This document shows positions 15,459 through 21,005 of a DNA stretch of 21,005 nucleotides, piece by piece. The first letter of the stretch is position 1; each line of letters starts with the position of its first letter. The notes beneath the pieces are model-generated. The model was not told where the DNA came from. It saw nothing but the letters and a program-made list of their open reading frames with translations, and did not search any database. Source of the stretch: JBIOWF01 sp044868295 (lineage in GTDB: Bacteria > Actinomycetota > Actinomycetes > Streptosporangiales > Streptosporangiaceae); assembly GCA_044868295.1 (NCBI GenBank), contig JBIOWF010000357.1, positions 1 through 21,005 on the forward strand. Reading direction: 5' to 3'. A program made the position numbers and the translations under genes.

Positions 15459-16132
15459 ACGCTCTGGAGACACGTGGCCTGGCGGCCGGCTACGAGGGCA
15501 CCATCGTCGTGCAGGGCGTGGACCTGGCGGTCGCGCCCGGGGAGGTCGTCGCCCTCCTCGGCCGGAACGGCGTGGGGAAGACCACGCTCGTGTCGGCCGT
15601 GGCGGGAACGCTTCCCGGCAGCGCCGGATCGGTGAAGATGGGGCGTCATGACGTCACGGGCTGGGCCGCGTCCCGGCGTCACCGAGCCGGGCTGCGGCTG
15701 GTCGCGCAGGACAGGCCGGTGCTCGGCGAGCTCACCGTCGTCGAGAACCTCCGTCTTGCGGGCATCCGCGACATGTCACGCGTGATCGAGTTGTTCCCGT
15801 TCCTGGCCGGCCGGGAGCACCAGAGGGCCGCGACCCTCTCCGGAGGTCAGCAGAAGATGCTGGCCATCGCCCGGACCATGTGCTCGCCCGGATCGGTCTG
15901 CGTCCTCGACGAGCCGACGGAGGGGCTTCAGCCCGCCAACGTGGCCCGCTTCGCCGACGCGGTGGGCGAGATCGCCGCGGCGGGCGTCGCGGTGCTCCTC
16001 GCGGAGCAGCACCTCGAACTGGCGCTGTCGGTCGCCGACCGCTGGTATCTGATGGAGAAGGGTCAGGTGGTGGAGGAAGGCGAGGTCACCGGCGACACCC
16101 TGGCGCACGTGGCGTGGCGGATGTCGCCATGA
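15455..16132 (+). CDS. ABC transporter ATP-binding protein, LivF/UrtE-like
   Basis: Second ATPase of the importer, 225 residues. Walker A GRNGVGKTT (36-44), signature LSGGQ (128-132), Walker B VLDEP (Asp152, Glu153) and an H-loop reading AEQHLELA. GRNGVGKTT and DEPTEGLQP are the forms typical of UrtE/LivF. It is slightly shorter than the usual ~230-240 residues, through a compact helical region (GIRDMSRVIELFPFLAGRE). GTG 15455 overlaps the upstream stop as GTGA and has GGAG 7 nt upstream, so it is translationally coupled. With the three genes before it, it completes a five-domain importer. Confidence 0.93.
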   Translation: MNALETRGLAAGYEGTIVVQGVDLAVAPGEVVALLGRNGVGKTTLVSAVAGTLPGSAGSVKMGRHDVTGWAASRRHRAGLRLVAQDRPVLGELTVVENLRLAGIRDMSRVIELFPFLAGREHQRAATLSGGQQKMLAIARTMCSPGSVCVLDEPTEGLQPANVARFADAVGEIAAAGVAVLLAEQHLELALSVADRWYLMEKGQVVEEGEVTGDTLAHVAWRMSP

Positions 16133-16182
16133 GGTCCCGTCCCCGGAGTCGAGGTCCCGCCGGAGACATCGGAACGATATGA

Positions 16183-16227
16183 CGCTAGAGTCAACGCGTC
16201 GATACGCGCTCGCGCGTTGACCTAGCG
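16183..16227. promoter_or_regulatory. Long inverted repeat upstream of the ArsR-family gene, candidate operator
   Basis: CGCTAGAGTCAACGCG (16183-16198) and CGCGTTGACCTAGCG (16213-16227) are inverted copies differing by one extra base, separated by 14 nt. The right arm ends against the GAGGAG ribosome binding site. TAGAGT inside the left arm (16186-16191) fits a -10, placing the start near 16198. Binding here would block transcription of the regulator; autoregulation by ArsR proteins at such palindromes is common. As RNA the repeat could also fold and occlude the ribosome binding site. Confidence 0.6.
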
Positions 16228-16238
16228 AGGAGTCCCAG

Positions 16239-16595
16239 GTGGTGAACGACGACAGCCACGAGAGCGATCAGGTGTTCCGCGCTCTCAGCGATCCGACGCG
16301 ACGGGCCATCCTCGCCCTGCTGGCCGCGGAAGGGGAGCCCACCGCGGGCGACATCGCGACGCAGTTCCCGTCCATCGGCAGAACCGCCGTGTCCGCCCAT
16401 CTCCGTGTCCTGCGCGACGCCCGGCTGATCTCGGAAGTGCGGGACGGGAAGCACCGGCGATACCGGCTCGGCCCCAACCGGGCGGCCACGGCGATCACCT
16501 TCCTGCAACAGATCTACGCGCAGTCGCTCCCTTCGGACGAGCCTTCCGCTCGTACGGCCGGGCAGGACGGCGCCCGCCGTACGGGCAGCGTCTAG
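16239..16595 (+). CDS. ArsR/SmtB-family winged-helix transcriptional regulator
   Basis: This 118-residue DNA-binding protein has the typical opening QVFRALSDPTRRAILALL (11-28), a helix-turn-helix (GDIATQFPSIGRTAVSAHLRVLRDARLI, ~37-64) and the wing VRDGKHRRYRL (67-77). It has no cysteine, so a thiolate metal site is excluded. It belongs with the non-metal ArsR branch that is frequently paired with SRPBCC/AHSA1 proteins. The next gene starts with such a domain, 61 nt downstream on the same strand. GTG 16239 has GAGGAG 6 nt upstream; GTG 16242 is equally usable. It probably represses its own promoter through the inverted repeat directly upstream, and possibly the amidase or transporter. Confidence 0.9.
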   Translation: MVNDDSHESDQVFRALSDPTRRAILALLAAEGEPTAGDIATQFPSIGRTAVSAHLRVLRDARLISEVRDGKHRRYRLGPNRAATAITFLQQIYAQSLPSDEPSARTAGQDGARRTGSV

Positions 16596-16656
16596 GCCAC
16601 AGAGATCCCCGCCCCGCACCGAGGTGCCGAGGTCATGGCCACCTGAGGGAGTGCAC

Positions 16657-18120
16657 GTGAACGACATCGTCCTCGTCAACGAGACCCACATAGACGTGCC
16701 GCCGCCGGAGGCGTTCGCCCGATTCGGGCGGACCGACGCCGCCGGGTGGATGTTCAGCGCCCAGGTCGGCGAGATGAGGCCGGGCTCCGCCGTCAGCGTC
16801 GAGATCCCGCTCCCCCACGCCAGGCCCGGCTCGGGCGCGTCCGTGCGGGGCACGGCGAGGATCGTGGAGGCGCGGCCCTACCGGCGGATCGTTTTGCTCC
16901 ACGAGACGCCGTGGACCGGTCGCGTCACCCTGACCTTCACCCCAGAGCCCGGCGGGACGCGGATGCGGGCGGTCGCCGAGCTCGACGAGAACGCCCTCGA
17001 CTGGATTTCCGGCCGTCTATGGGGCAGCTCCCCCGGCGACGGCGGCGCCACGCCGGACGAGGTCCGGATCGCGCTGCTGACGAGTCTTTCGGGCGGAGCC
17101 GGACTGTTCGGGCGCGCCGCCGCCAACTGCTTCACGCTCGCCGCCCGGGAGATCAATGAGCAGGGCGGCATCCACGGCCGGCCCGTTCACGTCGACGTCA
17201 TCGACGATCAGACCGACGGAGCCACCGCGCTGACGAGGCTGCGCGGCCTCAACACACGGGCCGGCCTGGCCGCCGTCGTCGGCGTGCACACCTCGGCGAC
17301 GCTCGACGCGGTCAGCGGCTACGCGCGCAAGTCGGGGCTGCCCTACCTCTACACGGCCGCGAACGAGGGCACCCGCCGTCAGGTGGGAACGCTCTTCCGG
17401 CTGGGCGAGTCCGCCTCGGACCAGCTCACGGAGGCGATCCCGGCGCTGATGCGCGAGACCGGTGGCCGTGGGTGGTACCTGCTGGGAAACGACTACTGCT
17501 GGCCGCGAGAGGTGAGCCGGGTCGGCCGCAAAATCGTGGAGAGCAACGGCGGACGCGTCGTCGGCGAACGCCACGTGCCCCTCCGGGAGGCGGCGTTCGA
17601 CGAGGTGCTGGAGGACATCGTGTCCCGTGGCGCCGATCTGGTGCTGTCCAGCCTGGTCGGATGGAGCTCGATCGATTTCGAGAGGCAGTTCTACGCCGCG
17701 GGCCTGCGGAGCCGGATCCGCACCGTCGCCGCCCTGATGGACGAGAGCACCCGCGAGCACCTCGGGGTGGCGGCGAGCGGGCTGTGGTCCTGCCTGCCGT
17801 ACTTCGCGACGCTGGACACCGTGGAGAACACCCAGTTCCTGCGGCGATATCGGGCCGCTTTCGGGCCCTGGGCGCCGTCGCCGTCGGCGATCACCGAATC
17901 GGCCTACGAAGGCCTGCATCTGTTCGCCAGGGCCGCGCACCGGGCCCGTTCACTCGACGCGGTGGAGGTGACCCGCGCCCTGCGCGGCCTGGCGATGCCG
18001 GGTCCGCGCGGGCGGGTCGAGGTGGGGGCGGACGGGCGGCTCCGCCAGAACATGTATCTCGCGGAGGCGACCCCCACCGGATTCACGGTCCGCGCCGAGA
18101 TGCGGCCCGGCCTGACCTGA
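16657..18120 (+). CDS. SRPBCC/AHSA1-like domain fused to an AmiC-like ligand-binding domain (putative cytoplasmic sensor)
   Basis: This 487-residue protein has two parts. Residues ~1-118 look like an SRPBCC (AHSA1/START-like) domain: THIDVPPPEAFARF, W31, a GxV...PG..V.VEIPLP sheet, GTARIVEARPYRRIVLLHE, PWTGRVTLTFTPEPGGTRM. Residues ~134-480 form a type 1 periplasmic-binding domain (EVRIALLTSLSGGAGLFG, AAREINEQGGIHGRPVHV, WYLLGNDYCWPREVSRVG, PYFATLDTVENTQFLRRYRAAFG) that resembles AmiC, the cytoplasmic amide sensor of Pseudomonas. There is no signal peptide or membrane helix, so it should stay in the cytoplasm. The start is GTG 16657, with GAGGGA 6 nt upstream; GTG 16624 is an alternative. It follows the ArsR gene as a likely operon. 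The domain is colinear with the binding domain of the lipoprotein at 11633. Role as ligand sensor is inferred. Confidence 0.82.
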   Translation: MNDIVLVNETHIDVPPPEAFARFGRTDAAGWMFSAQVGEMRPGSAVSVEIPLPHARPGSGASVRGTARIVEARPYRRIVLLHETPWTGRVTLTFTPEPGGTRMRAVAELDENALDWISGRLWGSSPGDGGATPDEVRIALLTSLSGGAGLFGRAAANCFTLAAREINEQGGIHGRPVHVDVIDDQTDGATALTRLRGLNTRAGLAAVVGVHTSATLDAVSGYARKSGLPYLYTAANEGTRRQVGTLFRLGESASDQLTEAIPALMRETGGRGWYLLGNDYCWPREVSRVGRKIVESNGGRVVGERHVPLREAAFDEVLEDIVSRGADLVLSSLVGWSSIDFERQFYAAGLRSRIRTVAALMDESTREHLGVAASGLWSCLPYFATLDTVENTQFLRRYRAAFGPWAPSPSAITESAYEGLHLFARAAHRARSLDAVEVTRALRGLAMPGPRGRVEVGADGRLRQNMYLAEATPTGFTVRAEMRPGLT

Positions 18121-18125
18121 CCGGG

Positions 18126-18189
18126 CCTTGGTCGCACCCCGGACCGGCCTGGCCAGGCGCCGCCTTGGTCGCACCCCGGACCGGCCTGG
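18126..18189. repeat. Perfect 27-bp direct repeat (two copies)
   Basis: Positions 18126-18152 and 18163-18189 are identical over 27 bases, 37 bp apart start to start. They lie just after the sensor gene stop. The core GGACCGGCC recurs a third time at 18238-18246. They lie directly upstream of the terminator hairpin and show no coding potential. Confidence 0.85.
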
Positions 18190-18196
18190 ACTGGTG

Positions 18197-18239
18197 CCCG
18201 GTCAAGGCTCGGCCGGGACTTGGCCGGGCCTTGACCGGG
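18197..18239. terminator. Strong bidirectional terminator hairpin
   Basis: CCCGGTCAAGGC (18197-18208) and GCCTTGACCGGG (18228-18239) are perfect inverted copies. Inner bases 209-214 and 222-227 also pair (one G-U), giving an 18-bp stem with a 7-nt loop. It separates the convergent sensor and amidase genes. No T-run follows, as is usual in high-GC actinomycetes. Confidence 0.75.
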
Positions 18240-18259
18240 ACCGGCCGGGGATCCGCCTT

Positions 18260-19696
18260 TCAGCTCAGGATCGCCTCCAGCGCCAGTCCCATCGCCAGCA
18301 GCGCCCGGTCGGCGCCGGCCGGGGCGTCGATCTCCAGGCCGGCGGGCATGCCGTTGGCCGCGGTGCCCATCGGGATGCTCAACGAGGGGATCCCGGCGAC
18401 GCTCGACGGGCTGGCGTTGCGGATGAAGGTCGGGAACGCCTCGAGGGTCCGGCCGCGCAGCATCACCGCGTCGTCACAGGTGGCCACGTCGGTCGCGGTC
18501 GCGGGGGTGGTCGGGAAGACGAGCCCGTCGAGGCGGTGTTCGGCGAAGATGTGGGCGTAGGCCCGGCGCAGCTCCCGCCGCTGCTCCAGGCACCAGCGGT
18601 AGACGGTCTCGGAGACCAGGCCCGGCGCTCCGTCGACGACGCAATGCTCGAAGAGGCCCCGCACGTCGGGCCCGGCGATCTCGGCTGTCAGCGCGTCGAG
18701 GGTCAGCCCGGGCTGGTACGTCTCAAGGTAGGCGGACAGCTCCACACGGGCCTCGTAGAAGACGATCGGCAGGCCGAACTCCTGCTCGCGCGCGAAGATC
18801 TCGGGCAGCTCGATCGGGACGAGATGGACCCCGGCCTCGGCGAGCCCGCGCCGTGTGGCCTCCCACAGATCGGCGATCTCGTCCTCCAGCGGTTCGCTGA
18901 AGGGGCGGCCCGGAACGCCCAGCCGGATGGATCCCGGCCGCCGGCCGGCGAGGGGCGCGTCGTCACCGCTCAGCACGCCGTCCAGGATGGCCAGATCGGC
19001 GACCCGGCGGGCCATCGGGCCGATGGTGTCCCGGGTGCTCGAAAGGGGTGTCACGCCTTCGGCGGAGTAGCGGCCGGTGGTGGGCCGGAATCCGCAGATG
19101 CCGGTGAGGGCGGCGGGGATGCGCACCGAACCGCCCGTGTCCGTGCCCAGCCCTGCGGGCACCACTCCCGCCGCGATGAGCGCGGCGACGCCGCCGCTGC
19201 TCCCGCCCGCCATCCGGCTGGGGTCGTGCGGATTGCGCACCGCGCCGTACGCGCGGTTGTTGCTGGTGATGCCGAAGGCGAGCTCGTGCATGTTGGCCTT
19301 GCCCAGGATGACGCACCCGGCCTCCCGCAACCGTCGTACGGCCGGGGCGTCGTGTTCCGGCGTGAAGTCGCGGAGCGCGGGAGTACCCGCGGTGTTGCGC
19401 AGCCCGGCGACGTGGATGTTGTCCTTGACCACGATGGGGACGCCGGACAGGGGACCACGCTCGGACGGCGCGCCGTAGTGGCCGGAGGACGCGGCGTCGT
19501 GGTCGATCGTGATGAAGCCGCCGAGGTGCTCGTTCTCCTTCGCCAGGGCGAGACGGTCCTCGACGAGCCGCTGTGCGGTGACGCGTCCGGATCCGAGGTC
19601 GTCCACCAATCGGGCTATTTCAGAGCGGGCGAGGTCGCCCGTCGGCACGTCCTCACGGGACGACTCCGGCGCCGGCCGCACGGTGGGTGTCCTCAC
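18260..19696 (-). CDS. Amidase-signature family hydrolase
   Basis: A cytoplasmic amidohydrolase that should release ammonia or an amine from a carboxamide. The 478-residue product has the Ser-cisSer-Lys triad of the amidase-signature family: Lys91 in VPIVVKDN, Ser166 in AGGSSGG and Ser190 in GTDTGGSVRIPA, with the expected 24-residue Ser-Ser spacing. GKANMHELAFGITSNN and YGAVRNPHDPSRMAGG are typical of the mandelamide/indoleacetamide-hydrolase side rather than GatA, and no gatB or gatC is nearby. GTG 19696 is chosen for GGAG 5 nt upstream; the frame is open to 19789, but that would include the promoter. Convergent with the sensor gene; its promoter palindrome matches that of the ABC operon. 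Substrate unknown, perhaps the compound imported by the ABC system. Confidence 0.92.
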   Translation of the reverse strand: MRTPTVRPAPESSREDVPTGDLARSEIARLVDDLGSGRVTAQRLVEDRLALAKENEHLGGFITIDHDAASSGHYGAPSERGPLSGVPIVVKDNIHVAGLRNTAGTPALRDFTPEHDAPAVRRLREAGCVILGKANMHELAFGITSNNRAYGAVRNPHDPSRMAGGSSGGVAALIAAGVVPAGLGTDTGGSVRIPAALTGICGFRPTTGRYSAEGVTPLSSTRDTIGPMARRVADLAILDGVLSGDDAPLAGRRPGSIRLGVPGRPFSEPLEDEIADLWEATRRGLAEAGVHLVPIELPEIFAREQEFGLPIVFYEARVELSAYLETYQPGLTLDALTAEIAGPDVRGLFEHCVVDGAPGLVSETVYRWCLEQRRELRRAYAHIFAEHRLDGLVFPTTPATATDVATCDDAVMLRGRTLEAFPTFIRNASPSSVAGIPSLSIPMGTAANGMPAGLEIDAPAGADRALLAMGLALEAILS

Positions 19697-19747
19697 GTCT
19701 TCTCCTTGGGATCGGTATTCGGGTCCGCCCTGGCGGACACGACACCG

Positions 19748-19776
19748 ATTCTCCGCACCCCAGAACAACGTGTCAA
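19748..19776 (-). promoter_or_regulatory. Promoter of the amidase gene
   Basis: On the minus strand a perfect TTGACA (plus 19771-19776) is followed by 17 bases and GAGAAT (plus 19748-19753). The start would fall near 19741, leaving a leader of about 45 nt before GTG 19696. The -35 lies inside the palindrome at 19767-19792. Confidence 0.65.
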
Positions 19777-19792
19777 TATACGTTGGCACGTT
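19767..19792. promoter_or_regulatory. 26-bp palindrome over the amidase -35, candidate operator
   Basis: AACGTGTCAA (19767-19776), 6-nt spacer TATACG, TTGGCACGTT (19783-19792): inverted arms with one mismatch. A direct copy of TTGGCACG follows at once (19791-19798), giving a third half-site. Expressed as 8-bp half-sites it is ACGTGTCA-N8-TGGCACGT, the same layout as the ABC operon palindrome. Its overlap with TTGACA suggests repression. The rest of the gap to 19954 shows nothing further except a ribosome binding site. Confidence 0.65.
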
Positions 19793-19954
19793 GGCACGAT
19801 CGCGGCGAAGGCGTCCCGGACCAAAACCCGTCGCGCTTCACCGGTCGACCGACGATCAGCCGCGGCGGAATCCCTTCTGTGACGGAATCTCGGCGGCTCC
19901 GGGTCGCCATCATCGGCGTACGCCCAGATCGTCCCGCTCTGGAGGACATGTCCC

Positions 19955-20575
19955 ATGAGAACACGGCTCATCGCGCTAGGCTCCCTGATCGTTCTGACTC
20001 TCGTCGCCGGGTTGGCCGCCCCCGCTTCGGCCACGCGATCCTCGGCCGCCACCGTTCTGCGCGGCCAGGCGAAAGTGACGCTGGAGACCTACGACTACTG
20101 CGGCAGCGGTGGCGGCCGCCGACTGGCCGGCCGCACCACCTACCGGTCCGCCGCGGAGTTCCGCACCGGCCCCCGCAAGGCGTACGGGGGGCGGGTCGAG
20201 CGAAATCCGTTCAACTGGCAGTTCCACGTCGGGACCATCGGCTCCACTGGATCGTTCCAGCTCGGCTCGGCCGCGGTGGCGAATCCTCCGGGAGTGCTAC
20301 TCGGCTACTGGAGCAGCACCTACGACAGGAGCAGCGGAAGGTTCGCCGGAGAGCTGGTCGCCAGCCACACCGACAAGGGGACCGCCCTTAACACCCTCTT
20401 CGGCGAGGAGGTCCTGATCCCCTGCCGGCCCAGCCTGGGGACCATTCCCATGGTCTACGCGCTCCAGCGGGGCAGCCGCGTCAGCGGTGTGATCACCGGC
20501 AGCGGCGCGCGCCTGACGCTGACCGGCGCGACCGGCGAGGGTTTCTACGCCTTCCGCGTCGACTTCTCCGCTTGA
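19955..20575 (+). CDS. Secreted protein of unknown function
   Basis: A 206-residue product with a clear Sec signal peptide: MRTR, hydrophobic core LIALGSLIVLTLVAGLAA, cleavage after APASA (residue ~26). The mature part (~180 residues) is Gly/Ser/Thr-rich with alternating hydrophobic residues suggesting a beta-rich fold. It has only two cysteines (Cys49 in YDYCGSGGG and Cys157 in LIPCRPS), which could form one disulfide. No known domain or catalytic motif is recognised. GGAGG ends 9 nt before ATG 19955. It is divergent from the amidase with 258 bp between starts. ACATGTCC at 19946 resembles an operator half-site but has no partner. Confidence 0.75.
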   Translation: MRTRLIALGSLIVLTLVAGLAAPASATRSSAATVLRGQAKVTLETYDYCGSGGGRRLAGRTTYRSAAEFRTGPRKAYGGRVERNPFNWQFHVGTIGSTGSFQLGSAAVANPPGVLLGYWSSTYDRSSGRFAGELVASHTDKGTALNTLFGEEVLIPCRPSLGTIPMVYALQRGSRVSGVITGSGARLTLTGATGEGFYAFRVDFSA

Positions 20576-20652
20576 TCTTCAACTGCTTCTATAAAACATG
20601 ATCACAATGATAAACTCATAGTAATCACCCGGTCACGAGAAGGGGAGGGCCT
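20576..20652. other. AT-rich patch before the TnpB remnant
   Basis: Positions 20578-20628 are about two-thirds A/T in a window that is otherwise around 70% G/C. It holds a palindromic TGATCA, repeated ATGAT and a TATAAAA run. No convincing terminator or promoter pair was found. Its place directly before the TnpB-like start suggests it came in with the element, perhaps as its left end. Confidence 0.5.
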
Positions 20653-20964
20653 GTGCGGGTCCGTCAGGCCTACCGGTTCGCTCTGGACCCGACCCCGAGT
20701 CAGGCCCGTAAGCGCGGGCCAGACCGGCGCACCGGGCAGCGCCCGTCCAACCGCTGGCGGCGCGCCGACCGCGCCCGTAACGCGGTCCATCATCGGGTGT
20801 CCGCGCTACGCCAGGACGCGGTCTGCAAACTCACCACCAGCCTGGCGGGCGAGTACGGCACGATGGTGGTCTCGTACCCGCCCAATTCCAAGCTCGCGGA
20901 ATACGTGTTCATCCTGCCCGTCCTGCTCGCCATGCGGAGCGTGGGGCGCGGCCGTACCGGGTGA
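20653..20964 (+). pseudogene. Internally deleted TnpB (IS200/IS605/IS607-type) remnant
   Basis: The 103-residue frame begins VRVRQAYRFALDPTPSQ, the N-terminus typical of actinobacterial TnpB transposon nucleases, from GTG 20653 with a GGGGAGG ribosome binding site. It then jumps to a segment like the TnpB middle (RPSNRWRRADRARNAVHHRVSALRQDAVCKLTTSLA...GTMVV) and perhaps to the later YPSSK region (YPPNSKLAEY). TnpB normally has about 400 residues; the RuvC catalytic residues and zinc finger are missing. At least one, probably two, internal deletions occurred, so no nuclease activity is expected. No tnpA or guide-RNA end is seen in the remaining 41 bases. Confidence 0.7.
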
Positions 20965-21005
20965 GGTCTCGACATCGCCTGCGGGGGCGGAGATGATGCG
21001 TGGTG

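Noticed and set aside
15771..15778. ACATGTCA, an exact operator half-site, inside the LivF-like ATPase gene
   Set aside because: No inverted partner at 8-nt spacing; one such 8-mer is expected by chance in a window of this size.
18126..18250. Possible CRISPR-like or integron-type repeat array
   Set aside because: Only two full direct copies with a 10-bp gap between them, no spacer regularity and no cas or integrase genes nearby.

Overview
The window is high-GC DNA with strongly G/C-biased third codon positions and many GTG starts. It carries an actinobacterial core block: polA, a PaaI-type thioesterase, rpsA and coaE. The close polA-rpsA-coaE order is also found in Mycobacterium tuberculosis. 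Protein style (four-domain S1, PolA without proofreading residues, a WD40 protein with a Streptomyces/Streptosporangium-type C-terminus) points to a filamentous actinomycete, perhaps Streptosporangiales. The genus cannot be fixed from the sequence alone.

Layout. 1-2360 is a scarred accessory stretch. It holds a hairpin resembling an IS200/IS605 right end, a small frame-disrupted membrane protein, and the 3' halves of two genes joined head to head: an SLC13/ArsB-like permease on the minus strand and a seven-bladed WD40 protein on the plus strand. Both lack their N-termini at one junction near 1000. 2378-9821 is the core block: coaE, a GNAT acetyltransferase, rpsA, a secreted polysaccharide deacetylase and the thioesterase on the minus strand, and polA on the plus strand. 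coaE, the GNAT gene and polA each show a TAnnnT box exactly 6 nt before a GTG start, the signature of leaderless transcripts. An APC amino-acid permease (minus, 9851-11425) ends against polA.

11633-19696 looks like one functional unit. An operon encodes a lipoprotein binding protein of the AmiC/UrtA type, a LivH/UrtB-like permease, a fused LivM-LivG (UrtC-UrtD-like) protein and a LivF/UrtE-like ATPase. It is followed by an ArsR-family regulator with a long inverted repeat in its promoter region. Next comes a protein with no signal peptide that fuses an SRPBCC/AHSA1-like domain to an AmiC-like ligand-binding domain. A convergent amidase-signature hydrolase ends the block. The amidase promoter and the transporter leader carry the same 8-N8-8 palindrome (half-site ACRTGTCA). 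The unit is read here as uptake, cytoplasmic sensing and hydrolysis of an amide-type compound; the substrate is not shown by the sequence.

19955-21005 holds a small secreted protein of unknown function, an AT-rich patch and an internally deleted TnpB remnant.
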